64,000 bases of DNA from Cynocephalus volans (lineage: Eukaryota; Chordata; Mammalia; Dermoptera; Cynocephalidae), in contig NC_084469.1 of NCBI RefSeq assembly GCF_027409185.1, forward strand, positions 34,400,293 to 34,464,292. Direction: 5' to 3'. The notes under the pieces were generated by a model. That model worked only from the letters and a program-made list of their open reading frames with translations. It was not told the origin of the DNA and ran no database searches. This document shows positions 48,968-59,215 of this stretch, piece after piece (the stretch's first letter is position 1; each line of letters begins with the position of its first letter). The position numbers were made by a program, and so were the translations under genes.

Positions 48968-49031
48968 ATTAGTCCTTGACCAGCCTCTGGTCCTCGCCTG
49001 CCCTCAAAAGATGAGTACCTTGGCCTGCTCC

Positions 49032-50200
49032 CTAATCAAACTGGAGCTTTTCATCGGCTTCCTCAGAAGCAATCAAAAAATCCTTTAAGTCCACCAAGCG
49101 CACTTTGCTACCTGTTTCTGGATTTTTAGTGAAACATTGTTCAGGGCGCAATTGGTGCCACAAGGCAAACAGGACCACATTTGGCTGCCAGTCAATTTTC
49201 CTGCTATCAACGCCTGCTGCAAGCAAGTCAAGCCACATCTGTTTATGGCTAGTCTTGCTTGGTCCCCTCAGGATAAGATCCTGATCATTTCTTAGGAGTT
49301 GGGTCTTAGCCACCTTCCAGGCCTCTTTTGCTTGTCTTTTCTCCTCTACTTCACCTAAGCTGGCTATCATGGTTGTTACATCATGTATAGGATGACCAAC
49401 GTATGAGACCAGTATGGCCATCAGTGACCCAAAGGATGTTGATGGGGCATTTTGCAGCACTATGTCTCTCATGCTGCCTGTAAAATTTTCATCATCCGGG
49501 CCATGGGTGTTCACATTAAACATGGACTGCCTCATCCCCAGCTCCCGAATTATTTGAATCAAGTCAGTATATGTTTGCCATTTACTCACAGTCTTGGGCA
49601 GTTCTCCAGCATTTGCCCACACAGTTCAGGCAGCTGCACTCACCCATTCCATTAAGGAGTGATTACCCAGCGCTGGTGCATATCTGTGCTGTTCTGTAGC
49701 CTCTGCCTCAGGGACAGGTACACGGCGATGGAGGCCAATTTTTCCATCTCACCAGAGCATATCACACTATCCACCCCTAGGTCCCATAACCACAGCAGCC
49801 AGGCAGCTAGGGGCTCCCCCTGTTTCTGCCAGAACTATCTCCCTAAATCAACTAATTCAACCTGGGTATATGGGCCATAGGTAGTGAATTCAGTCACCTC
49901 TGGATCACCCTCTCATTGTCCACCTGGTCCTATAGGCTGCTCGTGTTTCAGTTTCTGGTGCACAACAGGTCTTGCCTGGAGACACAAAGTCTCCTCCAAC
50001 TCACCACTGGGTTTGTCATTCTTCCAGGTGTGAGAGGCAGGGGTGCCCAGTTGCAGCACATCATCCTCCAGACAGATTATCCGTGCTTCCAACAGCTCTG
50101 CTTTCTTCTTTAAGTCTCGATCAGTTTGTATGATAGTGAGCAGTAGCCAGCCTCCAGTCAGCAGAAAAGTGGCCACCAGACACCATATACTCAAGGATAG
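49032..50200 (-). pseudogene. gag region of provirus 2, broken
   Basis: The main open part (49622-49032, 196 codons) has the ERVL-type capsid block SMFNVNTHGPDDENF and LQNAPSTSFGSL. The N-terminal frame (50194-49913, 93 codons) starts with a hydrophobic stretch (VATFLLTGGWLLLTII) and a charged heptad-like segment. A frameshift and stops lie between them (49635-49910). Confidence 0.83.
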
Positions 50201-50398
50201 TCACATTTCCTCCCCCTCCCAAGATGCTCTCTGAGGTCACACTGCTTCATGGAGTGCCTGGTCTATGCTGACTTGTAGTATAGTCAGCCGCAACCAGATC
50301 CCGGTCAACAGGAAAGTGGCCAGAGGGCACAACATATTCAGGAGTAGCCACATTTCCTCCCTCTCCAAGCGGCTTTTGGCTCCTGTACCTGCTCAAAT

Positions 50399-50416
50399 AT
50401 CCTGCCGACTATGCCA
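50399..50416 (-). other. tRNA-Ser primer binding site of provirus 2
   Basis: On the minus strand it reads TGGCATAGTCGGCAGGAT, which matches the complement of the 3' end of mammalian tRNA-Ser, including CCA, at all but one of 18 positions as I recall that tRNA. It lies two bases after the LTR. Confidence 0.8.
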
Positions 50417-50418
50417 AT

Positions 50419-50784
50419 TGTAAAGCTAGGGCTTACAGACCCCTCAAGTCTGTTGCACAGACTGGGTTACAAACCCTCCACATGCAGGTCTGTGAGCTGG
50501 GTTATAGAAAAAAAAGGTTCTGGGAGCCGTGGGTATAGAAAAATGAATGGGTTTTATTCAGATCTAGGAGCAACTGTCCTAGTGGCTTCTCTGAGAGTTC
50601 TGAGAAGCGCTGTGGATCAGAGCTGTTAGTCTTTTATACTTAAGTCCACAACCCTGGACACCTGGGTGCCCATACACAATTTACATTAAGTAGTAACAAG
50701 GAACACCCGAGGATATTTACAGCAAATGCTCAGCAAGACTCTGAACATCCAAGGGGCTCTGACATTTTCCTATTTTTCCCAACA
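50419..50784 (-). repeat. 5' LTR of provirus 2
   Basis: 366 bp. The plus strand runs from tgtaaagctagggc to tttttcccaaca. Differs from the 3' LTR at roughly 20 positions by eye. Confidence 0.9.
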
Positions 50785-51015
50785 TGTACCCATTGGCCAA
50801 CCTCTCCCTGTTTTTCCTTCCTCGCAACCCTCTGTTAATGGAGTACTACTGCCAGACAGCAAGTGAGCTTTTAAACAAATTAATTAATTTTTAAATTTAC
50901 CAATAAAAATTGTATATGTTTATTGCATACAACATGATGTTTTGAAATAGGTATACATTGTGGAATGGCTAAATCAAGCCAATCAATACATGCACCACCT
51001 CACACTATTTTTTGT
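50785..51015 (-). repeat. Old L1 3' UTR, antisense, continuation plus a second piece
   Basis: 50785-50845 continues the host L1 interrupted by the proviruses. 50880-51010 is another antisense L1 3' UTR copy (aattgtatatgtttattgc, gtatacattgtggaatggct). Confidence 0.65.
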
Positions 51016-53310
51016 GTGAGCACACGTAAAATCTGGGCATGAGATTTAAAACACATGGGCTTTGTTATTCAACACACAAGGTCCTGGTTTATGTATCAGT
51101 GAGCCAACCTGATTTGCCATTGGGCACCCCCTCCCAGTCCCTGCCCCAGCTTTCCTGGTATTGGCACACTTTCACCCCCCACCTTTCCAACCCCACCTCA
51201 AGTATTCACAAACTCTTCAGAGCAGGAGCAGTCAGCTCTAGAGTCTATGACCTTGTCCTACCCTTCCTCATCCCAGTGACCCAGACCTGAATGATTTGGT
51301 TCGTCTTTGCTATAGAGTTACAATTACAATAAGACCTTGATGCCTTAGTTCCAAACTTAAAACCTGTTCAATGTAAAGAAAGCCTTGATAAGAGAATTGA
51401 CTAAAAGGTAGTATAATTGATTTGTTTCTGTTCACTTATTTTAATAAAGAGTTATAACAAAAGGAAAAAAGGAGGAGATAATTCCCCCACGTGTTTCTTT
51501 TAGTTTTTGTTACTGATCCTTGACCAGTACTGTTAGTCCATCGACATCTTGGCTAACTTGTGTTTCAAGCTATCCCTTTCCACGACCAGGTCCAGGACCA
51601 CTAGGGTGGTCTTGGCTGCATGGTCTAGAAAGCAACATGTATATGGATGGGGTTGGCTGAGCATGGCCAATAAGTTATTTCCCATTTGTGGCAGCAGTAA
51701 CTGACAATCCAGTTTCATTATATGACCATTCGGTGATTTCTGTTGGGATAATGGGAACTATTCTCTCAACTGAGAGACAACTGTGAATCTGGTTTGTTAG
51801 TCTTTCTGTCTCAATGTGAGTACAGATTGATTAAAAGAGTTTTCATACATACTGGAAAAGAAAACAGTTGTCAGATATCTAGACTAATGAGTCTTTGTGA
51901 TTCTGATTATACTTTTTCACCTGTGGCTGAATTTGTGGCATGGAGGGTACAGATTCTCTGCATGACAAATTGGAAAAAGTCATTACTTCTCATTGTCTGA
52001 GAGTAAAATACATTCCTACCTTTAAAGAGTGTTCATTAAGTTATACAGTCTGTTAAAGGAACTCAGTTCAGATTGATTTATAGAGACTAAAATACACTTG
52101 TATAAGTCTACTTTTCCTAGAAACCCACCAAAAGAAACTGAACTTCTAAATTTACTGAATGTTTGAACTTATAGAAACAAAATCTCTTCTCACAGAAATT
52201 ATTAGCTTATTAGCATGGCCCCCTAAGAATCTAAATCCACGTGATCATATTGCTTTAATAATTTTGGTTTAAAAGCAGCCATATGTCTTTTCCCCAATTT
52301 GATCTGTGTGGAATATAACATAAGCACTTAATATTTGAAAAAAAGTATTCAACTAAATTGAATTATTCTGAAGAAAAGTTATTCAATAGTGACTAATTTC
52401 TATGGTGTGCCAGCTTAAACATAACTTCCAAGATCCTTAGTTAACTTTGAGACCCTAATCAAATTAATTACTGGGCAATCTTTTGATACCTAGATAATTT
52501 CTACATAAGACAGAATATTAAAACATTGGTCACCAAACATTATTTTAATAAATATACACATTTGTTTGTTACCTGTATAGGCTGCAGAGGCATTGTATCT
52601 TTAGGTTCTTAGAAGACGATTCTTCCATGGGTCTTGCATTTCTGCACATCTTGCAAGCAGAGGCACTGCCTGCCTGTGTTCTAGGCTGTCCTTTCAAGGA
52701 TATTTGTACAGTAAACAGCTGTGGAAAATAGAGATAGTGTTTCCCTCCAGAACAAAGAGCAGGTGTCTTTACTATCCAGTGTGATAAACACATCAGGGCA
52801 AAGGAAATGCAAGCTAATTGCCTATTATAAAAGATTTGGGTCCCCAAAATTCAGTGTTCCTCAGCTGTGGGGCACAGCATCTACCTGGGCCCCTCTCCAT
52901 CACCCCCTTGGACATGGGAGAAGGGAACTGAGGCAAACATGATGCTCAAGCTGTTGCTGTGCTGGAATGACATCCTTTATTTCTCATCCAGAAATGTCTT
53001 ATCTTCTATTAGCATCTATGAAATGACGGCAGACGAACTCATTAACTTGAAAACAGGGTCAAAATCTCAGATCCTTCAAAGACAATCTCAGATTATTCGT
53101 ATTTCTCAACAAGGCTGTGTTTCTTTTTTTAAAAAAAAAATTTTGCCACTTTAAAAATTGTAAAGGGAATGTGTGTGACTATATGTCTTTGTATTTGTGT
53201 AGTCATGAGCCCTGATGGATCTCTAGATGCTTGTATATGACAGACAGTCCTCAGTTACCTATCTCCCAGCTTTATGTGTGAAAGCAAAATTTGTTACCTT
53301 GATTAACAGT
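51016..53310. other. AT-rich intergenic stretch, nothing recognised
   Basis: Only short frames without motifs. No repeat that I can name, no RNA gene. Confidence 0.4.
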
Positions 53311-53314
53311 AATA

Positions 53315-53520
53315 ATTAATCAAAGCAGTTGAAAGGGGGTGGAGGGAAGGGTGGAAGAAGGAAGGAATGAGGGAAAGAGAGAAAGCAAAGACCACAACAA
53401 TACATCAGACTTTCAGAAGGAGAGAACAAACCTAAGGATACTAGAGATGGCAGGGAGGGAGGGAGAGGATTTGGGAAGTGATAGGTCAGGAAAGGGGCAT
53501 AAAGATACATCACAATTTTT
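53315..53520 (+). repeat. Purine-rich low-complexity tract
   Basis: GGAA/GGGA-type units (gggaagggtggaagaaggaa and similar) are mixed with A and followed by a poly(T). Confidence 0.65.
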
Positions 53521-53612
53521 TTTTTAAAAGGTGACCAGAAAGGGGATCTTAAGCCTTGACTTGGTGTTGTCAGCACCACACTCTCCCAAGTGAGTCACGG
53601 GCTGGCCCTAAG
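53514..53612 (-). repeat. tRNA-Ile-derived SINE, second subfamily
   Basis: In sense it begins GGGCCAGCCCGTGACTCACT and continues through gtggtgctgacaacaccaag to a weak B box and an A tail. It has a different A-box region from the SINEs at 33.99 and 54.4 kb, so a separate, older subfamily. Flanks aagatacatcacaattt and aagaaatatcatgattt look like a diverged target duplication. Confidence 0.75.
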
Positions 53613-53639
53613 AAATATCATGATTTGTAAGAATGAATA

Positions 53640-54390
53640 TACTAATAATAAATAAAAATGTAAAAATAAATTAATTAATTACTTGAAAATATGGTAAAAA
53701 AAATCAAAGTGGTTGAGACTATACTAAAACAATGATGGCAAAGAAATTTCAATGTGTATTCAGGAAATAGGAGATGTTTTTGTTTATCAAGGGAAAAGAG
53801 AGTAGTTTTTACTTAAAGTGTTTAGTTACTTCAGAATTTGAAATGTGATAGTGAAGGAAAAAGCCTAAATGGATATAAGAAGTTGTTAGAAAGTTTGCAG
53901 AAATGAAATTTATTTTCTTTAATTACTGTGAAAAGAAGCAATGACATGTTAAAACTCTGGCAACATTGGCTTAATTTTAATGAGTTTATTAATAAAATTT
54001 TTGAAAGCATAAAAATTCTTTTCTGCCAAATATCACATTAATTCGAGGCTGGTATTGTGTTCTTTGTGTTAAGTAACAAATTGGTCTTGGAGTGCTCAGT
54101 CCGCTCTAAACAGCAAGCACTGAAAGTTAGTCTCTATCAACTACACAGTCTGCTCAGACAGCAGAGATTCTGCATCTCATTCTAATAACTTTCTGTGCTT
54201 TATGCTGGATTTGTGATCCCTGGAATATGAAAACAAGCAAAAGCTCCTCACTCCTGAATGTGTTCAGGTTTCCTACAATTGTGTTACTCGCTGCTGTTTT
54301 TATTTTTTAAAGATTGCACCGTCAACTCTATGTATAACCATTCCTTATTTCTGAGCATTTATGCTACTATCCTAATCAAATAATTAATCT
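53640..54390. other. AT-rich intergenic stretch, nothing recognised
   Basis: No motif, no repeat named. Confidence 0.4.
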
Positions 54391-54407
54391 TCTCTGATAA
54401 CTCTTTT

Positions 54408-54510
54408 TTTTTTTTTTTTTTTTTGGCAGCTGGCAGGTATGAGGATCTGAACCTTTGCCCTTGGTGTTCTAACACCGCACTGTAACCAACTAAGCTAACC
54501 AGCCAACCCA
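54408..54510 (-). repeat. tRNA-Ile-derived SINE, antisense
   Basis: In sense it begins TTGGCTGGTTAGCTTAGTTG (tRNA A box), then gcggtgttagaacaccaagg, a B box and a poly(A) (poly(T) here). Target duplications ataactctttt are at 54397-54407 and 54511-54521. Same subfamily as the copy at 33985. Confidence 0.87.
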
Positions 54511-54521
54511 ATAACTCTTTT

Positions 54522-55590
54522 AATTTTGTTTTCTCAAGATCAGACCCTAAATTGAGAAAAATAAAAATCTGAAAATGCCTGTTACCCTAACCTATCTTTG
54601 GGGTTTCCCAGAAGGCCACTGGACAACCACAAAGACTTTTACTTTAGAGAAAGAGAGATGCTACCATTTAAAAGAAGAGGCTTTGGTGTGCTCCATATTC
54701 TTAATTCTGTTGATTTGGTTTGATGTGCTCCATATTCTTAATGATCTCAACACTATTTTAAGAACTGCATGGGAAGAGCTGTCCAATGAAAAAAGGAATT
54801 CAACCATCCCTAGGTTAGTTATATATTGGCAAAATGTTAATAATATAAACATATTTTGGAGATTGTACACTCCACAATAGACTGAAAAGTCCTGGAGATT
54901 TGTCAATGCCTTCAGTGTCCATAAAATGTTCTTACTCTTTAGGAAACGTCAATCAAATCCTCACAAAATAATTCAGTATTACATTTCAATAGGTAGCATT
55001 AGTCTACTCCATTATGATATTGCTGATTATTATAAAAAGTTAACTGTAGCTATTCAGCTTTATCAGCATGTGGTTTCTGTTTCCCTCTGATGCTTGCCAG
55101 AAGACCCTGCTATAAGCTACATGGTTTTTAAAAAAGTGTGTCTTCAACAAAGAAGAACAGTCTCAAAGTCTCATGGAAGGCATTGTACCAAGTATTTTTA
55201 AATACTATCATTTCAAGGAATAGACTTATGAATATGGACTTCTAAGTAGACATCACTTAGACAACTGTCATTTCTACCATCAGACTGAGTCAGGATTTCG
55301 AGGACTATTCCAGTCCAGATGCACAGGACTTCATGAAACTTGAATGCTGACCCGCCACCAAGCAGAACGAGAACTAATTAAGTAGGATTGCATAAGCTGA
55401 TGAGGGGAAATAAACTTGAGGTTTGGGGTTCAGAATATTACTGGTATTATTTTAATGTTCTATTTTTGAAAGTTTTATAATAAAGTCCTTTCTCTTTCCT
55501 CTTGAACTATCTGCAGTATTTAATTTAGTAAAATAGTCTTTGACCATTTATGTTCTCACTAATCCCTCAGGATTCAGGAAAAAATACTCT
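54522..55590. other. Intergenic stretch, nothing recognised
   Basis: A 101-codon frame at 54575-54880 has no recognisable motif and is probably chance. gtgctccatattcttaat occurs twice about 37 bp apart (about 54690 and 54725), a small local duplication. Confidence 0.4.
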
Positions 55591-55593
55591 TTC

Positions 55594-55690
55594 TAAATCT
55601 CTTTACTTTTATTATTTATTGATTGATTCATTCGTTCATACATTTATTCATTTATTTTTGGCAGCTGGCCATAAATCTCTTTACTTTTAA
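55594..55690 (-). repeat. Ultra-short SINE insertion
   Basis: Target duplications taaatctctttactttta (55594-55611 and 55672-55689) flank only a T-rich tail (TTAT/TTCA units) and the last bases of the SINE (ggcagctggcca). It is the extreme 5'-truncated form of the SINE family at 54408. Confidence 0.85.
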
Positions 55691-57630
55691 TGGCAATGTA
55701 ATTATTTGCATAGATTCAATAGGATTATGTCCTTTTTTACCATGACATTGTTTGAAAACTCAATTATGTGACAAAATCATTTGAATTTTCTGGAGTGTCA
55801 TATTTGAGATACATTTTATTTAATCAGGCATTTCAAGTCCACCATTAAGGAACAGGTACTTACAAAGCCCTCATAGGAAGTTGATCTGGTACCTGTTCTA
55901 GGTAAGGAAGGTTATTTACTGAGGAACCAGGAACCTTAGCAGATTTGGGGACCTTGGGAAAGTAGAATTCACCTACATTTATAGGTACCACAGGCAAAAG
56001 CTGGTGAAAATAAATTTCTTTGGTTTGGTTTTCTAACCTCAGAATAGAAGAGCAACTAAAAGCAATAATTTTTTTTTTAATCTCTGAAGTGATAGAGGCT
56101 GCAGAAATACAATATATGTAAATACAGCGTAGGTTAATGAATCAGGCCAAAACACGAGACAAGGGTGAGTTGATCAACTAGTTGGTTGCTTGGTTGGTGG
56201 GTGGATTGGTTTTGGTGATCAAAAACAATCTTTGTAAATTATTTATGCTCACAAAGAGGAGCTGACAAGAAAAAACTTGGAGAAGAGCAAAAGGACAGCT
56301 ACATATCATTTCCGTTGTGATGCTGGATATTGTCTCACAGGCCCAGCTGAGGGTTGCCTAATTCTATAGGGACATGTACCTTCATTTCACTTACTTCTTG
56401 AATAAGACATTTTAAAATCCTAAAGAAAAAAACAGCCAAATAAATAATTCTTGTTTGATAGCAAATGCAAATAAATTTTGTCCAACAGACATCAAACTAG
56501 TTCCGTGTAGCAGAAAAGGTAACCCCAAATGTGCAGTTTTATTTGACAGTCAAGAATTAACCAGTTTTGCCTGTAATTTAGCAACCTTATTCCCACATTC
56601 TTCATTTCAATAACTAAAAACACTTCTGTGTCTCCTACACTCCTTTGAACCAGCTCTACCATTTTAAGTTTCCCTCATTAATGAGTTACATAAATCTTAA
56701 ACTCACTTTGAAAAATACAATGCGTAAGGCAGAAAATTAAAGCTGTGCAGAATGATACAAAATGAAAGTACACAGTAGGTAATATTTGGAGCACTAGGCT
56801 GAGGTGTTTTTACCCCAAACATTAAGCCTCTTGGTACCCACTACCCTGCCCACCTCTCAGGTACAGTGATGGCCTTTCCCTTTCTCACAGTGGGCCCCGT
56901 GCTATCCTCACTAGCGACCACTGCCCACTTTAAAGAACCGGTGACAGCACCTCATAACTTGCCTGTCCTGTCAGGGCACAGCCTGAGCAGGGCAGAGGCA
57001 TCTGCTCCTGGAAGTTGGCTGTCCTTGATCACCTAATGGCATCAGGTCCCCAGGCTGAGAAGGTTCCCTGATATTCTTCCTTTTCTTTACAAACCCTCAG
57101 CCCAACCCTGACCCCAGATTACTGACTAGATGCTATTGTGGAGCCTCTGATAGACCTGAGACCACCTGAGGACTCTTGTGCACGTGGCTGCACTGAATTC
57201 CAGTATTTGCTGCCCACAGAACCAGCCGAGTGCCACTGCTCCTTTTGGGATCTCCTGCACACTGGGCAGTGCCCTCCAGACCTCATCAGTCCTGCATCCC
57301 TTCTGGGCACTTCCTGCCGAAACCTCTCTCCGTATCAGCCTGATGGTTCTCATGGGGTGCTGGTGGGCAGGGAGAGGTGAAATGTGTTACCTCCCAAGAG
57401 CTAAATCCTGTCTTTGCCATACTTTCCCTCTGACCTTGTCCTCTTTACTTCTAATGGACACTAATGGAGACCCTCCTAGGTGCCAGGTGGTTTTCTGACA
57501 TGGGTAACACAGCAATAAATGGGTCCTGCCTTCTCTTAATGAACTTAGTCATGAGCTAGTTCTTAATAGCTAAGATGCTTCCCCTGGTATGCTAGATTGA
57601 TTGAAAAAATAGCAATCTTCACCCCTCCAT
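55691..57630. other. Intergenic stretch with no gene recognised
   Basis: 56800-57420 is moderately GC-rich with short frames on both strands and no motif. 57440-57560 resembles an old MIR/L2-type remnant (gtgccaggtggttttctgac, taacacagcaataaatg). Confidence 0.4.
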
Positions 57631-57639
57631 ATATCCATT

Positions 57640-58074
57640 CTCTACACAATATGACTTTGTAGTTCCTCCCACCACAAGGTGGAGTCTATTTCTCCCCTTG
57701 TTGAATCTGGGCTGCCTTGGGATCTTCTTTGGCCAGTGGGATGCAGCAGCAATGATGCTTCAGTTCCAAGCCTAAGACTCTGGAGTCCTCACACTCTTCC
57801 AATTACTCTCTTGAAACTGCCCAGCCACTATAAGAACAAGCCCAGGCTAGCCTAATGTGGCAATCATCCTCACTGTCCCAGCCCATAGCCAGTCAAATGT
57901 CAGACATGGGAGCAAGGCTACTCCAGACCAGCCAACCCACAGTGGACCACAGACACGTAAACAAGCCCAGCCAAGATAAGCCAAACCTGACCAGACCAGA
58001 AAACAACCCAGCTGACCTGTAGACTCATGAGCTACAATGAATGTTTACTGTATAATCATTGAGATTTGGGGTGG
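57640..58074 (+). repeat. Ancient LTR-like repeat, interrupted
   Basis: tggagtctatttctcccctt, ttgaatctgggctgcc, tttggccagtgggatg and tataatcattgagatttgggg follow a familiar ancient mammalian repeat whose name I am not certain of. It resumes at 58511 with tttgttacatagccatagcc. The LTR at 58075-58505 inserted into it. Confidence 0.55.
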
Positions 58075-58505
58075 TGTAGTGGATTGAATTATATCCCCCT
58101 AAAACTTACTGAAGTTTGAATTGTGTCCCCCAAGTTTCATGTATTAGAAACTTAGCCCCCACTGTGACTGTTAAGAGGGTGGGAAATCCTATTACGGTAA
58201 TTGAATGGTGGGGCCTTGAAGAAGTGATTTGATTGTAGGACTGTGCAGTAGTGAATGGATTAAAAATAGTGGCCAGGGGTGTGGTTCTGAGGGATTTAAA
58301 AGAAGAGGAGAGTCTGTCTTTCTCCTTCTCTCTGCTCTCTCTGCCTCCACCATCTTGCAATGTGAGACCCCTGGGTCACTGTCACCACCACCAGATGGAC
58401 TTTGGACTTCCCAGCCTTAGAAACTGTAAGGAATAAATTTCATTTTCTTTATAAATTACCCAGCTCCAACTATTTTGTTATAAGCAACAGAAACAGATTA
58501 ATACA
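58075..58505 (+). repeat. Solo MaLR-type LTR
   Basis: tgtagtggattgaattatat at the start, gtgactgttaagagggtggg, a ggacttcccagcctt block, ataaatttcattttctttat and the end agattaataca fit the MaLR LTR pattern. Target duplications ggtgg are at 58070-58074 and 58506-58510. Confidence 0.8.
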
Positions 58506-58769
58506 GGTGGTTTGTTACATAGCCATAGCCAACCAATACACTTGGGAATCTTACACACTTCTCCCAACAACTCTGGGATCTTCACGGAAATTACACAATT
58601 GCTTTTCCTGATCACCCAAAGTTTACACAGCTCTTAAGTGACAGAAAAGTTCTGAACTCAGCTCTATATGAGAAGAAAATGCTCTTTTCACAATAACGTA
58701 GGACTTTCCAAGACCTCATCTAGCTCCTCCACTCTGCCATTTTTAGGTTGCCAAAAATCAGGCAACGCA

Positions 58770-59070
58770 AAATACATGAGGTCTCACAAAAGAGTATATA
58801 CTGTGTGATTTCATTTCTATGAAATTCTAGAATGGGCAAAACAAATCAAGAGTGAGAAAAAGCAGATCATTCATTGCCTGGGGATGGGAGGGGCTTAGAT
58901 TGCACAGGGGCAGGAGGGAACTTTGGGGGTGATGGAAATATTTTATATCTGGATTAGAGTAGTACTTACCTAGGGATTTATATTTGTCAAAAGCCACCTC
59001 TGCTCTTTAAATAGGCGCATTTTATTGTGTAAAAATTATACCTCAATAAAAAGTGAAGGAGAAAAAAAAT
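58770..59070 (+). repeat. Old L1 3' end
   Basis: tatactgtgtgatttcattt, attgcctggggatgggaggg, then cctcaataaaaagtgaagg are typical of old L1 3' UTRs. It lies just downstream of CLEC10A. Confidence 0.7.
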
Positions 59071-59104
59071 TCAAAATGGTAGCAATGCTTCTAATCTCCC
59101 AGGA

Positions 59105-59110
59105 TTTATT
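59105..59110 (-). terminator. CLEC10A: Candidate CLEC10A polyadenylation signal
   Basis: AATAAA on the minus strand, about 107 bases after the stop codon. A second AATAAA at about 59027-59032 lies within the neighbouring L1 remnant. Confidence 0.6.
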
Positions 59111-59215
59111 CCTCTCCCAGAGAGGTCTTGTTAGGAGGTCTCTGGGGAAGAATCCCCCTCCCCACTGCCATTTCTGTGACCCAGCGGTCTAACCAGAAGA
59201 AGCTCAGTGACTCTC

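Larger units (their letters stand above)
45001..50784 (-). mobile_element. ERVL-like provirus 2, defective, inverted relative to provirus 1
   Basis: A 5.78-kb provirus of the same family as provirus 1, uninterrupted, with perfect 5-bp target duplications tgtac. Order on the minus strand: LTR (50784-50419), tRNA-Ser primer site, gag, protease, reverse transcriptase, RNase H, integrase, polypurine tract, LTR (45364-45001). The LTRs differ by roughly 5-6% by eye, so it is the younger of the two. Coding frames are longer than in provirus 1 but still broken, including by TGA codons at 48437 and 47639. No env was recognised. Confidence 0.93.

Noticed and set aside
36709-50784. The inverted proviruses as a palindromic duplication or assembly artefact
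   Set aside because: The two elements have different target duplications, different LTR divergence and only one carries the MaLR, so two independent insertions explain the data better.
36709-50784. An env gene in the proviruses
   Set aside because: No transmembrane-subunit motif or long frame after integrase; the remaining 3' region is short, as in ERVL.
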